A stretch of 64,000 bases of DNA from Leeuwenhoekiella aestuarii (GCF_004104055.1 NZ_QOVJ01000001.1:682001-746000), one strand, 5' to 3'; positions 35,956 to 46,568 are shown, counted from the stretch's first letter. Notes: generated by a model not told the origin, from the sequence alone. Numbers and translations are program-made.

Positions 35956-37614
35956 TTAGTTTTTACTTGATAATTCAGCCATTTTAAAGGCGTTATACAT
36001 GTTAACCATTTTTCCTGATTTTGAAAGGCTAGAAAATGATTTTACATTTTCAGCATCGCCACCTGCAGCAACCTGAATGTTAGTACTTACACCGGTTTGC
36101 ATAATGATTTGTTTGATCTGAGCTGCAGAAAACTGTGGGTAGTATGAGCGTAACATAGCTGCTACACCTGCAACTTCTGGAGATGCCATTGAAGTACCTT
36201 GTAAAAAGCGATATTCATTTCCCGGTACTGTTGACCAGATTTGAACCCCCGGTGCAAAAACATCGACGTTAGATTTACCGTAGTTTGAGAAACTAGCAAC
36301 CAACTTACCACCATAAATATCATTTAACGCACCTACTGAAATTACATTGTCAGCAAACTCGGTAACATTGTCTAACTGATCGTTAGGGTAAACAGTATCA
36401 CCATTATCCAGGTCAATACCTTCATTACCGGCAGCATTTACAATCAATACATCTTTTTTAGCTGCATATTTGATTGCGTCATATACCCACTCCGGATTGG
36501 TTGCAAAATACTTACCAAAACTCGTGTTGATCACTTTTGCACCATTATCAACAGCATAACGTATTGCCAATGCGATGTCTTTATCACGCTCATCACCGTC
36601 TGGCACTGCACGTACGCTCATGATCTGTACATTGTTTGCAACACCGTTCATCCCTATACCATTATTACGCTCTGCCGCAATAATACCGGCAACATGCGTT
36701 CCGTGCATTGCAGATTCAGGATCTGGACCGATAACATTGTTATTACCATAGTTGGTATCTTTTATATCATCAGGATTGTCTCCCAAAGCTGCACGGTAAT
36801 TTCCGTTTAAATTGTAGTTGTTATTCAAACGATCTGTCATACTCTCTAATTGCTCACCTATCATAGTGATAAACTCAGGGATCGTATCTTCATAATTAAG
36901 CATCTGTGTTAAGATAGCTTTATTACGCTGTTCCATATCTGTTGCAGCCTCTAAAGCCTCCACTTCTTCTGCAGTATAATCTTCTTTACCTAATTTTTGA
37001 GAGACAGCGGTATGCGCACTCTTAACAGCAGCAAGTATTTGCTCATATTGTGTTTTTTGCTGAATTAGCTCCTCTTTTTCGGTTTCAACTTCTTTTTTCG
37101 CTTTGGTATAGGTCTTAAAAAGTTCTTTTTGTGCCGAAGGAATCTGCTCTAAAGTTTTCCCTTTAAACTGCGCATCATATTTCTGAACGATTCTACTTTT
37201 TTCTAACTGCTCCTGAACGATATCTCCTAAGAAATTCCATCCGTGTACGTCATCTATATATCCGTTTTTATCGTCATCGATTCCGTTTCCGGGAATTTCA
37301 TCAGTATTGGTCCAGATTACTGCTTTAAGATCTTCATGCTCAATATCTACACCGCTATCAACAACTGCAACAATTACCGAAGCACCTTTCCCTTTAATAA
37401 GTTCGTCATAGGTTTTTTCAACACTCATTCCTGGGATCGTATCTTTTTGAATGTCTTTAGCAGGCCAATCTTTAAGTTGATCTTCAGATAAATCTGATAC
37501 TTTTAAAGGAAGTTGATCTACGTTTTCTGCAGGGATACTTATTAAAGGTGCTGTAGTATCACAGCTTGACATAAGCAAAGCAGCGCTAAGGGCTGCAAGA
37601 AATATTCTTTTCAT
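35956..37614 (-). CDS. S8 family serine protease with a long helical insertion
   Basis: This 552-residue lipoprotein (LMSSC lipobox) has the subtilase triad: Asp86 (AVVDSGVD), His304 (HGTHVAG) and a Ser in QGTSMASPEVAG. Asp and His are usually a few dozen residues apart; here about 218 separate them because a helical, Lys/Glu/Gln-rich insertion (about residues 135-270) splits the domain. Calcium-site-like GIDDDKNGYIDD precedes it. It leads the unit with the M1 gene at 34103. The insertion may be an inhibitory or substrate-selecting element, which is inference. Confidence 0.9.
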   Translation of the reverse strand: MKRIFLAALSAALLMSSCDTTAPLISIPAENVDQLPLKVSDLSEDQLKDWPAKDIQKDTIPGMSVEKTYDELIKGKGASVIVAVVDSGVDIEHEDLKAVIWTNTDEIPGNGIDDDKNGYIDDVHGWNFLGDIVQEQLEKSRIVQKYDAQFKGKTLEQIPSAQKELFKTYTKAKKEVETEKEELIQQKTQYEQILAAVKSAHTAVSQKLGKEDYTAEEVEALEAATDMEQRNKAILTQMLNYEDTIPEFITMIGEQLESMTDRLNNNYNLNGNYRAALGDNPDDIKDTNYGNNNVIGPDPESAMHGTHVAGIIAAERNNGIGMNGVANNVQIMSVRAVPDGDERDKDIALAIRYAVDNGAKVINTSFGKYFATNPEWVYDAIKYAAKKDVLIVNAAGNEGIDLDNGDTVYPNDQLDNVTEFADNVISVGALNDIYGGKLVASFSNYGKSNVDVFAPGVQIWSTVPGNEYRFLQGTSMASPEVAGVAAMLRSYYPQFSAAQIKQIIMQTGVSTNIQVAAGGDAENVKSFSSLSKSGKMVNMYNAFKMAELSSKN

Positions 37615-37698
37615 TTCTTAGGGTTATTTGTTTAAATTTTGATTCTTAAACCTGAAATAGGTTGAGGTATTTTTTATAATTTCTTTAAAGCCTCATTT

Positions 37699-38556
37699 TT
37701 AAAGAACTTCTGCAATATTAAATTTTTCAGATAAGCGCACGCCTTTTTCAGTATGTTTTACCGTGATTATAGGATTATGTGCATCGTGCTGTAACCAGAG
37801 GTAATACTCTTGATCTGCTGCTTTATTCAGAAAGGATTCTTTTTCGCCTAAAGTCAACAAAGGTCTGGTATCAAAACCCATCACATATGGTAAAGGTAAA
37901 TGTCCTGCAGTAGGTAATAAATCTGCTGCAAAAACCAGAGTCTTATCATTGTAGGTTATGTGGGGAATCATTTGCTTATCAGTATGACCATCTACAAATA
38001 AAATACCAAAATCTAATTCTGATGTTTCGGTGAAGCCCTTTTCAGGCTTATCTACAAAACGAAGCTGACCGCTTGCTTCGATAGGTAAAATGTTTTCTTT
38101 TAAGAAGGAAGCTTTCTCACGGGCATTGGGTTTTGTAGCCCATTCCCAATGATCTTTATTACTCCAATAGAAAGCATTTTTAAAAACAGGAACTAATGTT
38201 TTACCATCTTCTGCCCATTTTATACAACCGCCGGAGTGGTCAAAATGCAAATGTGTTAGAAAAACATCGGTAATGTCATCTGGGTGAAACCCTTTTTCTT
38301 TCAGTGAATTTTCTAATGTAGCTCCACCCCAGGGATGATAATAACCAAAGAATTTTTTGCTTTGTTTATCACCCATTCCGGTATCTATTAAAATAAGTCT
38401 GTTGCTGTGTTCTATAAGCATACAACGTGCACCAATATCTATCATATTGTTGCTGTCTGCAGGATTTGTACGCGTCCACAACGTCTTAGGAACTACACCA
38501 AACATAGCACCGCCGTCTAATTTGAAGCTGCCGGCATCTATCTCGTGTATTGTCAT
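37699..38556 (-). CDS. MBL-fold metallo-hydrolase
   Basis: This 285-residue protein has the HxHxDH signature in THLHFDHSGG and further metal ligands in the later DGHTDKQMIPH and LQHDAHN stretches. There is no signal peptide, so it is cytoplasmic. The family spans quorum-quenching lactonases, glyoxalase II-like and other hydrolases; the LILIDTGMGDK opening suits the lactonase-like group, but the substrate cannot be assigned. It lies 84 bases upstream of the S8 unit without an obvious terminator, so partial co-transcription is possible. Confidence 0.85.
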   Translation of the reverse strand: MTIHEIDAGSFKLDGGAMFGVVPKTLWTRTNPADSNNMIDIGARCMLIEHSNRLILIDTGMGDKQSKKFFGYYHPWGGATLENSLKEKGFHPDDITDVFLTHLHFDHSGGCIKWAEDGKTLVPVFKNAFYWSNKDHWEWATKPNAREKASFLKENILPIEASGQLRFVDKPEKGFTETSELDFGILFVDGHTDKQMIPHITYNDKTLVFAADLLPTAGHLPLPYVMGFDTRPLLTLGEKESFLNKAADQEYYLWLQHDAHNPIITVKHTEKGVRLSEKFNIAEVL

Positions 38557-38782
38557 AAAGTATTGATTCTAGAACTTATGATAAGTTCGTCTATTAGAAG
38601 TTTTATTTTTCTGAGGAAACCTCAAATTACCCATGTTCACAAGGGTAAAGTCTTGCAAATTACTAAAACGGCGTTAAATCAAATTTTCTGACAGGTGTAA
38701 TTAAGCTATATTTAACAAAGAATGAATCGTATGGGCTTTAAAATCGAGGAATAAAGCCGTATCATAGCAAAAAATTGAATTC

Positions 38783-40660
38783 ATGTTAGAATTAGGAGGA
38801 ATCATTATTTTGGGCATACTGGCTCAATGGGTTGCCTGGAAATTTAAAATACCGGCAATTTTACCCCTTATATTAATCGGACTTTTTGTGGGTCCTATAT
38901 CCACACTTTTTACCTACGACGGGTCTAAGTGGATAGAACCGATCTGGGATGGTGAAGTAGGTATTTTTCCCGGGGAGCGGCTTTTTAACTTTGTATCGCT
39001 TGCCATTGGGATAATACTTTTTGAAGGCGGACTTACCTTACGCTTTAGCGAGATTAAAAATGTAGGGCCAGTTATTACCAAACTTATTATCATAGGTTCG
39101 CTGGTTACCTTTTTTGGAGCCGGCGCTGCTGCGTATTATATTTTTGACCTAAGCCTAAGAATTTCTTTTCTTTTTGCAGCCTTGATCATTGTGACGGGAC
39201 CTACCGTTATTACCCCCATTCTGCGTAACATTCCACTTAAAAAAGATATATCAACTATTTTAAAATGGGAAGGAATTCTCATAGATCCAATTGGTGCACT
39301 CGTTGCCGTATTGGTTTTTGAGTTTATCAGCGTAGGTGCCGGTAGCGAGTTTACATTGACGGCATTAGAAGAGTTTGGTAAGATTGTTCTTTTTGGTTTC
39401 ACCTTCGGTTTTACGTTTGCACACGCTTTAGCGCTGTGTATCAAACGCAATGTGATTCCACATTATCTATTAAATGTATTTACGCTGGCTTGTGTGCTGG
39501 GCGTTTTTGTACTTTCAGATATGTTTGCCCACGAGAGTGGATTACTTTCTGTAGTAGTTATGGGGATGGTTATGGGAAATATGAAATTGCCCAACATCAA
39601 AGAACTGCTTTACTTTAAAGAATCATTAAGTGTCCTACTAATATCACTTTTATTCATCCTGCTTTCTGCAAATATAGAAATGCAAGACCTGTATCTGGTT
39701 TATACCTGGAAGGCAGCCTTGCTCTTTGCAGTTGTAGTTTTTGTACTTCGACCAATAGGAGTTTTCCTGAGTGCAAAAGGTTCTGGTTTAAAGTTTAATG
39801 AGAAACTTTTTGTGAGTTGGGTAGGACCACGTGGTATTGTTGCTGCGGGTATCGCTTCTCTCTTTGGTTTGCAGCTGGTGAGTGAAGGTGTAGAAGGAGC
39901 AGAATACATCACACCATTAGTGTTTATGATCGTGCTGGGAACCGTTTTATTAAACGCGACCACTGCACGACTTTTTGCAAAAATAGTAGGCGTTTTCCTT
40001 ACGGAATCTAAAGGTATTGTTATCATAGGTGCTTCAAAAGCTTCTCGTATTATAGGTGAATATCTAATGCAAAACGGGCGTCACGTTGTACTTGTAGACA
40101 GCAACAGTTATAATATCGAAAAAGCAAAAGAACGCGGTCTGGAAGCTATTGAAGAAAGTATTTATTCTGACAGTTTGATGAATAATATAGAGTTGAATGA
40201 TGTGGGGTATTTAATGGCCTTGACCGGAAACGGAGATATTAACGATTATGCGATAAACCGCTTTAAAGATGTCTTTGGAGAAAACGGGTCGTTTAGACTG
40301 ATCACACCAGAAGAAATGAGAAGTTCTGATGCTTCCCCGCAAGAAGGACTCTTCTCTCCTACTGACGATTTTATACGCCTTACTGAAGTTGCCCGTGCAC
40401 ATCCTACAATTCAGGAAATTGAAATCGAATCTAAAGAAGCTTTTGAAAGGCTGGTTAAAAGCACGCGAGCTGACAAAAATAGTATTCCGATTTTCTTGAA
40501 GAAAGAATCTGGCGAACTTGAGATTCTTAAGTCTAATCTGGATGAGGTAGATGTAGATAGTTTTACGGATACGAAGTTAGTTTACTTAGGTAAACCTTTT
40601 GATCCTGAAAAAGTAGCCGTTGCTAAAAAAGAAATTGAAGAGTCAGATATTGATTTGTAA
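38783..40660 (+). CDS. CPA1-type sodium/proton antiporter with a C-terminal TrkA-N domain
   Basis: This 625-residue protein has about twelve membrane helices in the first 400 residues, with FEGGLTLRFSEI, GPTVITPILR and a WVGPRGIVAAGIASLF motif of the CPA1/CPA2 superfamily. After residue 410 a Rossmann-type TrkA-N domain follows (GIVIIGASKASRIIGEYL, VVLVDSNSYNIEKAKERG), which binds nucleotide and gates ion transport. It exchanges protons for Na+ or K+ across the inner membrane. Single-gene unit with a hairpin after it. Confidence 0.9.
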   Translation: MLELGGIIILGILAQWVAWKFKIPAILPLILIGLFVGPISTLFTYDGSKWIEPIWDGEVGIFPGERLFNFVSLAIGIILFEGGLTLRFSEIKNVGPVITKLIIIGSLVTFFGAGAAAYYIFDLSLRISFLFAALIIVTGPTVITPILRNIPLKKDISTILKWEGILIDPIGALVAVLVFEFISVGAGSEFTLTALEEFGKIVLFGFTFGFTFAHALALCIKRNVIPHYLLNVFTLACVLGVFVLSDMFAHESGLLSVVVMGMVMGNMKLPNIKELLYFKESLSVLLISLLFILLSANIEMQDLYLVYTWKAALLFAVVVFVLRPIGVFLSAKGSGLKFNEKLFVSWVGPRGIVAAGIASLFGLQLVSEGVEGAEYITPLVFMIVLGTVLLNATTARLFAKIVGVFLTESKGIVIIGASKASRIIGEYLMQNGRHVVLVDSNSYNIEKAKERGLEAIEESIYSDSLMNNIELNDVGYLMALTGNGDINDYAINRFKDVFGENGSFRLITPEEMRSSDASPQEGLFSPTDDFIRLTEVARAHPTIQEIEIESKEAFERLVKSTRADKNSIPIFLKKESGELEILKSNLDEVDVDSFTDTKLVYLGKPFDPEKVAVAKKEIEESDIDL

Positions 40661-40684
40661 GAAACAAATTGGCTTTCAAGTTTT

Positions 40685-40712
40685 AAAGGATGCTCACGAG
40701 CATCCTTTTTTT
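40685..40712 (+). terminator. Terminator after the antiporter gene
   Basis: The hairpin AAAGGATGCT-CACG-AGCATCCTTT is followed by a T run. Confidence 0.8.
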
Positions 40713-40810
40713 ATGAAATATCAGATTTTCAGTCTATTAAAATTTTATTAATGCTTGGTTTTTAAGTATTTGATTAAAAATAGTTGAGTAACTTTCTAAA
40801 AAACATTGTC

Positions 40811-41905
40811 ATGAAAAACAGACGTACTTTTCTTAAAAATACCACACTCGCATTAGCCGCAACCACATTACCACTACCTTACTTTGCCTGTTCAAAACCT
40901 CAGAAAAAGCTTGGTATTGCGCTTTTAGGTTTAGGTGACTATGCGACTAATAACCTCGCTCCTGCCTTGATGCAAACAGAAAATATAGAATTGCGCGGTA
41001 TCGTAACCGGAAGCCCTGAAAAGATTCCGGTTTGGCAAGATAAATATGGTATTAAAGATGAGAATGTTTATAACTATGATACTTTAACTGAGATTGCAAA
41101 CAATCCCGAAATAGATGTTGTGTATATTGTAACACCTACTTTTCTTCATAAAAAATACGCTGTGATGGCTGCTAACGCGGGTAAACACGTTTTTTGCGAA
41201 AAACCGATGGCAATGACGGTAGAAGAATGTCAGGAAATTATCTCAGCTTGTGATCAAAACAAGGTTAAGCTCGCTATTGGGTATCGTATGCAACACGAAG
41301 AGAATACCCAAACCATTATAAAATGGGCAGACACAAAACCTTATGGAACTTTAGAAAATGTACATACCGAAGCTGGATTTAGAATTGGTTCAAGCGGTGG
41401 CTGGCGTTTAGATGGTGCTAAAGGTGGTGGTGCGATTTATGATATGGGCGTATACCCTATAAATGCGATGCGTTACGCAACGGGATTAGAGCCTGTGTCC
41501 CTTACTGCCACACATGAAACAGAGCGACCCGATTTGTTCTTAAATGGTGCTCCTGAGATTACGTACTTTGATATGGAATTTCCTAACGGAATAACAGCTA
41601 AAGGTCGGGTTACCTATGCAGATAACGTCAATTTTCTAAAAGTGAATTTTGCTGATGGAAACTATGAGTTATCACCTTTTCAGAGTTATAACGGCGTTCA
41701 GGGAAGTACAAGCGATGGTAAAACGTTGGCTCCGTGTAATTGCAATCAACAAGCGATACAAATGGATGACGATTCGCTGGCAATACTGAATGATGAACCT
41801 TTAATAGCTCCCGGTATTGAAGGATTACGCGATATTCAAATTGTTGAAGCTGCTTTAGAATCCGGTCGTAATGGTGGTAAAAAAATAGAACTGAAACAGT
41901 ACTAA
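40811..41905 (+). CDS. Gfo/Idh/MocA family oxidoreductase, exported via twin-arginine-like signal
   Basis: This 364-residue protein starts at the ATG at 40811 (an ATG nine codons upstream adds a non-signal stretch). The N-terminus is a twin-arginine-like signal (NRRTFLKNTTLALAA) followed by a Cys near residue 27 (PYFACSK), so a lipid-linked form is possible. The Rossmann core has GIALLGLGDYA and CEKPMAMTVEEC (the EKP catalytic motif). Such secreted members act on sugars with NAD(P) tightly bound. The window also encodes TatA. Substrate unknown. Confidence 0.88.
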   Translation: MKNRRTFLKNTTLALAATTLPLPYFACSKPQKKLGIALLGLGDYATNNLAPALMQTENIELRGIVTGSPEKIPVWQDKYGIKDENVYNYDTLTEIANNPEIDVVYIVTPTFLHKKYAVMAANAGKHVFCEKPMAMTVEECQEIISACDQNKVKLAIGYRMQHEENTQTIIKWADTKPYGTLENVHTEAGFRIGSSGGWRLDGAKGGGAIYDMGVYPINAMRYATGLEPVSLTATHETERPDLFLNGAPEITYFDMEFPNGITAKGRVTYADNVNFLKVNFADGNYELSPFQSYNGVQGSTSDGKTLAPCNCNQQAIQMDDDSLAILNDEPLIAPGIEGLRDIQIVEAALESGRNGGKKIELKQY

Positions 41906-41912
41906 ATGCAAA

Positions 41913-41945
41913 CACCCTTACAGAACTACCGTAAGGGTGATTTTA
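41913..41945 (+). terminator. Hairpin after the Gfo/Idh/MocA gene
   Basis: A nine-bp stem (CACCCTTAC/GTAAGGGTG) with a 9-base loop is followed by a short ATTTT tract; a weak-tract terminator. Confidence 0.6.
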
Positions 41946-41966
41946 GATTGTATTATTTTAATTAAA

Positions 41967-42134
41967 TTATTCTTTCTTAGCCGAAAAATATTCTGAAATT
42001 ACCATTAAAATCCCCACTACTGCACCAATGGCTAATAACCAGACCGCAAGCTGATTTTGATTTGCAGCCGTCCATTGACTGATAGCCCCACAAATAATGA
42101 TCAGGCCAAGCCCGATAAGTTGAATACGCTTCAT
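41967..42134 (-). CDS. 55-residue two-helix membrane protein translationally linked to lepA
   Basis: The ATG directly follows the lepA stop (TAAATG, no gap), a strong sign of translational coupling. The 55 residues comprise a short basic start (MKRIQLIGLG), two membrane helices (about residues 6-19 and 28-47) and a charged tail (SEYFSAKKE). I do not recognise a family. The tight linkage and full hydrophobic pattern make it a likely real gene. Its proximity to lepA, a translation factor with membrane association, is suggestive but not evidence of function. Confidence 0.7.
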   Translation of the reverse strand: MKRIQLIGLGLIIICGAISQWTAANQNQLAVWLLAIGAVVGILMVISEYFSAKKE

Positions 42135-43931
42135 TTAATCGTTCAGTTTCAATACCGCCATAAATGCTTCCTGCGGGATTTCAACATTACCTACCTGACG
42201 CATACGTTTCTTACCTTTTTTCTGCTTTTCGAGTAGCTTTCGCTTACGCGAAATATCACCACCATAACATTTTGCGGTAACATCTTTACGAAGTGCTTTT
42301 ACGGTCTCTCTTGCAATAATTTTTGCTCCGATAGCCGCCTGAATAGGAATATCAAATTGTTGACGAGGAATGAGTTCTTTCAATTTTTCACACATCTTTT
42401 TACCAATGTCGTATGCATTGTCTTTATGCAGCAATGCCGAAAGTGCATCCACAACATTTGCATTCAACAGGACGTCAACTTTCACAAGGTGTGAAGCACG
42501 CATCCCTATTGGGGCGTAATCAAACGATGCATACCCTTTAGATACCGTTTTAAGACGATCGTAAAAGTCAAAAACGATTTCTGCCAGAGGCATATCAAAG
42601 CTCAATTCAACACGCTCTGGAGTCAGATATGTTTGGTTTGTGATCTGGCCACGTTTTTCAATACAAAGTGACATAACCGGTCCTACAAAATCTGCTTTGG
42701 TAATGATCGAAGCTTTAATAAAAGGCTCCTCTACACGATCCATTCCAGAAGGGTCTGGCAGATCTGAAGGGTTATTAACCAGTATCGGTGTTTCTTTATC
42801 TTTTATAGTATAGGCTTGATAGGATACGTTAGGTACCGTAGTGATCACGGTCATATCAAACTCACGTTCCAGACGTTCTTGAATGATTTCTAAGTGCAAC
42901 ATTCCTAAGAATCCACAACGGAAACCAAAACCTAAAGCAGCAGAACTTTCGGGTTGAAAAACCAGAGAAGCATCGTTTAGCTGTAGTTTTTCCATAGAAG
43001 AGCGTAAATCTTCGTAATCTTCAGTATCTACAGGATAAATACCGGCAAATACCATAGGTTTTACGTCTTCAAAACCTTCAATCATATTGGTAGTAGGATT
43101 TTTAGCATCGGTGATGGTGTCCCCTACTTTTACTTCTTTTGCTTCTTTTATACCGGTAATGAGGTAACCCACATCACCTGTTTTAATCACTTTTTTAGGA
43201 GTTTGTTTCAGGTTTAACGTTCCTACTTCATCTGCATAATACGTTTTTCCGGTAGCCATAAACTTGATATGCTGCCCTTTTGTGATCTCCCCATTAAGCA
43301 CTCTAAAATAAGTTTCTACTCCTCTAAACGGGTTGTAAACCGAATCAAAGATAAGCGCCTGCAAGGGTTCATCAACAACACCTTTAGGAGCCGGAATACG
43401 CTCGATAATAGCATTTAATATTTCCTGAATTCCCAAACCGGTTTTTGCACTGGCAGGTATCACATCTGAAGCATTACAACCTAGAAGATCTACAATATCA
43501 TCGGTAACTTCTTCAGGATTTGCGCTAGGTAAATCTACCTTGTTCAACACCGGAATAATTTCTAGATCATTCTCTAAAGCCAGATATAAGTTAGATATAG
43601 TTTGCGCTTGTATGCTTTGTGCAGCATCAACGATAAGCAACGCTCCTTCACAGGCAGCGATACTTCTAGAAACCTCATACGAGAAATCTACGTGACCCGG
43701 AGTGTCAATAAGATTTAAAATATAAGGCTCACCGTTGTGTATATAATTCATCTGAATGGCGTGCGATTTAATGGTAATACCACGCTCGCGCTCCAGATCC
43801 ATACTATCTAATAATTGCTCTTGTTTTTCACGTACAGTTACAGAGCCGGTAGCATCGAGTAAGCGATCTGCCAGAGTACTTTTACCATGATCAATGTGAG
43901 CGATAATGCAAAAATTGCGAATGTTCTTCAT
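42135..43931 (-). CDS. lepA: Elongation factor 4 (LepA), back-translocation GTPase
   Basis: This 598-residue protein has the G1 motif [15 protein letters not shown], the switch II region [12 protein letters not shown] and the NKVD motif, then the domains of translation GTPases and the LepA C-terminal domain ending [17 protein letters not shown]. It acts on ribosomes, with proposed roles in initiation fidelity and stalled-translation recovery. A -7 element lies 44 bases upstream. The 55-residue membrane protein follows with no gap. Confidence 0.97.
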   Translation of the reverse strand: MKNIRNFCIIAHIDHGKSTLADRLLDATGSVTVREKQEQLLDSMDLERERGITIKSHAIQMNYIHNGEPYILNLIDTPGHVDFSYEVSRSIAACEGALLIVDAAQSIQAQTISNLYLALENDLEIIPVLNKVDLPSANPEEVTDDIVDLLGCNASDVIPASAKTGLGIQEILNAIIERIPAPKGVVDEPLQALIFDSVYNPFRGVETYFRVLNGEITKGQHIKFMATGKTYYADEVGTLNLKQTPKKVIKTGDVGYLITGIKEAKEVKVGDTITDAKNPTTNMIEGFEDVKPMVFAGIYPVDTEDYEDLRSSMEKLQLNDASLVFQPESSAALGFGFRCGFLGMLHLEIIQERLEREFDMTVITTVPNVSYQAYTIKDKETPILVNNPSDLPDPSGMDRVEEPFIKASIITKADFVGPVMSLCIEKRGQITNQTYLTPERVELSFDMPLAEIVFDFYDRLKTVSKGYASFDYAPIGMRASHLVKVDVLLNANVVDALSALLHKDNAYDIGKKMCEKLKELIPRQQFDIPIQAAIGAKIIARETVKALRKDVTAKCYGGDISRKRKLLEKQKKGKKRMRQVGNVEIPQEAFMAVLKLND

Positions 43932-43974
43932 AGACGTTCTTCATCAATGTTCGCACTAAGCGAACTTTAGCCTG

Positions 43975-43982
43975 CAAATATA
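43975..43982 (-). promoter_or_regulatory. -7 promoter element for lepA
   Basis: The minus strand reads TATATTTG (TAnnTTTG), 44 bases before the lepA start. Confidence 0.45.
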
Positions 43983-44085
43983 CAGTTTAGGTTATGCATT
44001 TTCTAATAAATATATTTTCAAACGAAATAGGGGCTTTATTGCTAAAAATCTGCTGTTTAATTTTATTTTAACACTGATTTTACAT

Positions 44086-44093
44086 TAGTTTTG
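44086..44093 (+). promoter_or_regulatory. -7 promoter element for the beta-barrel receptor gene
   Basis: TAGTTTTG (TAnnTTTG) ends seven bases before the ATG at 44101, implying a very short or absent leader. Confidence 0.4.
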
Positions 44094-44100
44094 AAAATAT

Positions 44101-46512
44101 ATGAAGTATCCCATATTATTCTCCATTTTCATTACGCCTTTTGCACTTTTTGCACAGTCAAATGCTGTAGAAAGTAAGGTCTTAGATGATAAGAAAAAGG
44201 CCATTGCTTATGCAAATGTATTGCTCCTCAAGGCAGCAGACTCCAGTTTTATAAAGGGTACTATTAGCGAAAAAAATGGAAGTTTTAGTTTTAATGATAT
44301 TGCTCAGGGTAGTTACATTATTAAAGCCAGTTTTATTGGCTACACAGATGTATATAGCGACATTTTTGAAGTTCAAAATACAGTTGAGCATCCTCCCTTA
44401 ATTTTAGCAGAGAATCCAGAGTTTTTAGACGCTGTGACTCTTACAGCAAAACGCCCTGTGATACAGCGTAAAATTGACCGCTATATTTATAATGTTGAGA
44501 ATACTGTTGTATCATCGGGTACTACTTTCGATATTTTAAAACGCACTCCCGGAGTTATCGTCAATCAGGGACAACTTTTAGTAAAAAACAGGCCAGCCCA
44601 GGTATATATAAATGATAGAAAGGTTTATTTAACCAGTGATGAATTGCAACAACTGTTAGAAGGTTTTGCAGGAGTTAATGTAAAATCTGTTGAGGTAATC
44701 ACCACGCCTCCGGCAAAATACGATGCAGAAGGAGGAGTGATCCTAAATATTGTTACCTCAAAAAACCTTTCCATAGGGTATAAGGGAAGCATTAACGCTT
44801 CTAATACAGTTGGAATCAAACCAAAATATAATGTAGGAACCGGCCAATACTACAAAACCGACTGGTTAAATGCTTATGCCAGTTATAATTTTAATTCACG
44901 TTTTGACGTAAAAACAGACGAAGGATTTGTTCAGTTTTACAACGCTAACGGAGGTGAAAAAGCAACTTGGGAAGATCTATTTAGACGGGATACCCGTACC
45001 ATCTCGCACAGTTTAAATACGATTTTAGATTTCACGTTGAGTGAGACCGAATTGTTGAGTTTTAGTGCCAATGTGTTGCACACACCAAAGGCGAATTCAG
45101 ACATTACCGGAAGAACCGAAACGTATAATCCGCAAGGACAATTAGATTCGTTATACACTACGCAGAGCAGATTAGAGAATCAGAACGATAATTTACTATT
45201 TAATCTGAGTTATGAAAAACAGCTAGGAGAAAATGGAGCAAGTTTATCTGCTAACGCCAATTATATTGATTACACTAACGACCAGACCCAAACTGTTGCT
45301 ACGCGTTATCTTTCGCCGCAAGGCAATCTCTTAAATGCGAATGCATTCAATACCATACCTACTCAAAATTCTAAGATTTATACCGGTCAGTTAGATTATA
45401 CCGGTAATTTAGGCAGCTGGGCATTTGAAGCCGGTGGAAAGTTTTCCGGGATTAATTCTGAAAGCAGACAAGAGTTTTTTAATACTGCAGGAAACGTAAG
45501 TGATGCTGATGCGATACTCAATGATAATTTTGACTATACCGAAGCTATTTACGCATCCTATTTCAGCTTTGCTAAACATTGGAAAAAATGGAGTTTTAAA
45601 GCCGGTCTGCGCGGAGAGTACACTGATGCCAATGGTAACTCCAGGACTCTGGGTGTTGTAAATACTCAGGAATATTTTGAGCTTTTCCCAACTATTTACC
45701 TGATAAATACTCTTTCTGATAATCATTCTTTTGGAGTTGAATACAGCCGTAGAATTGACCGCCCGCGTTTTCAGAGTTTAAACCCGTACCGGTATTTCTT
45801 AAATGAAAATAATTTTAAAGAAGGAGATCCTAACATTCAACCTGCTATCGCTAATAAAATAAAATTCAATTATACGTTTAAGAATAAGTTGAGTTTTGAT
45901 CTGTATTGGGACCGAATTGATAATGCGATGAAAGCGTTACCATTTCAGGATAACGAAAACCTCACGTTACGAAGTGTGAACACTAATTTAAATTATGAGC
46001 AACAGTTTAGTTTTGATGTTATTTATAGTGAGTTTGTAAATAACTGGATGTGGATGAGTGTATATGCTTCTGGTTTTAGAATTGAAAATGAATTCAATAC
46101 ACTTAATAATTCAAATGAAAATATAGTAAAATCTGTAACGGGTGTTTTCTTAAATACTCAGAATTATATAATTTTTAAACCTGATTTAAGGGTAACGGTG
46201 GCAAATGATTTTTTGAGTAATTTTTTATCGGGATCTTATGAATATGGTCGACCGCAATACAGACTTAATATAGATATTCAAAAGACTTTTATGGATGGAA
46301 GATTGATTTTAAATCTGGCATCAGAAGATCTGTTCAACACGTATAATATTCCGCTTACTTCAAGATATTTAAATCAGAATAATTCTTTTTTTGCAATGCC
46401 TGAATCTCAAAAGATACGCGTGGGCTTAAGTTATAAATTCGGAAATTTTAAGTTGAACGATAACAGCAGAGAAACTTCTGTAGAAGAAGAAACGCGCCTT
46501 CAAACAAATTAG
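44101..46512 (+). CDS. TonB-receptor-like outer-membrane beta-barrel protein with carboxypeptidase-regulatory domain
   Basis: This 803-residue protein has a signal peptide (FITPFALFAQ), a CarboxypepD_reg-like domain (residues 20-105: VLDDKKKAIAYANVLLLKAADS), then a plug-like section (about 115-215: RTPGVIVNQGQLLVKNRPA) and a long barrel ending in GLSYKFGNFKL. This is the OMP_b-brl type of Bacteroidota, which lacks a clear SusD partner here. It probably takes up a small nutrient or serves adhesion. There is no neighbouring SusD or anti-sigma gene to suggest a substrate. Confidence 0.87.
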   Translation: MKYPILFSIFITPFALFAQSNAVESKVLDDKKKAIAYANVLLLKAADSSFIKGTISEKNGSFSFNDIAQGSYIIKASFIGYTDVYSDIFEVQNTVEHPPLILAENPEFLDAVTLTAKRPVIQRKIDRYIYNVENTVVSSGTTFDILKRTPGVIVNQGQLLVKNRPAQVYINDRKVYLTSDELQQLLEGFAGVNVKSVEVITTPPAKYDAEGGVILNIVTSKNLSIGYKGSINASNTVGIKPKYNVGTGQYYKTDWLNAYASYNFNSRFDVKTDEGFVQFYNANGGEKATWEDLFRRDTRTISHSLNTILDFTLSETELLSFSANVLHTPKANSDITGRTETYNPQGQLDSLYTTQSRLENQNDNLLFNLSYEKQLGENGASLSANANYIDYTNDQTQTVATRYLSPQGNLLNANAFNTIPTQNSKIYTGQLDYTGNLGSWAFEAGGKFSGINSESRQEFFNTAGNVSDADAILNDNFDYTEAIYASYFSFAKHWKKWSFKAGLRGEYTDANGNSRTLGVVNTQEYFELFPTIYLINTLSDNHSFGVEYSRRIDRPRFQSLNPYRYFLNENNFKEGDPNIQPAIANKIKFNYTFKNKLSFDLYWDRIDNAMKALPFQDNENLTLRSVNTNLNYEQQFSFDVIYSEFVNNWMWMSVYASGFRIENEFNTLNNSNENIVKSVTGVFLNTQNYIIFKPDLRVTVANDFLSNFLSGSYEYGRPQYRLNIDIQKTFMDGRLILNLASEDLFNTYNIPLTSRYLNQNNSFFAMPESQKIRVGLSYKFGNFKLNDNSRETSVEEETRLQTN

Positions 46513-46560
46513 AAGACTTCCTTATAATTTTTCAACTGCTATACTTACCGAAACATTGCT

Positions 46561-46568
46561 TAATTTTG
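46561..46568 (+). promoter_or_regulatory. -7 promoter element for dusB
   Basis: TAATTTTG (TAnnTTTG) lies about 110 bases before the dusB TTG start, giving a leader of roughly 100 bases. Confidence 0.4.
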
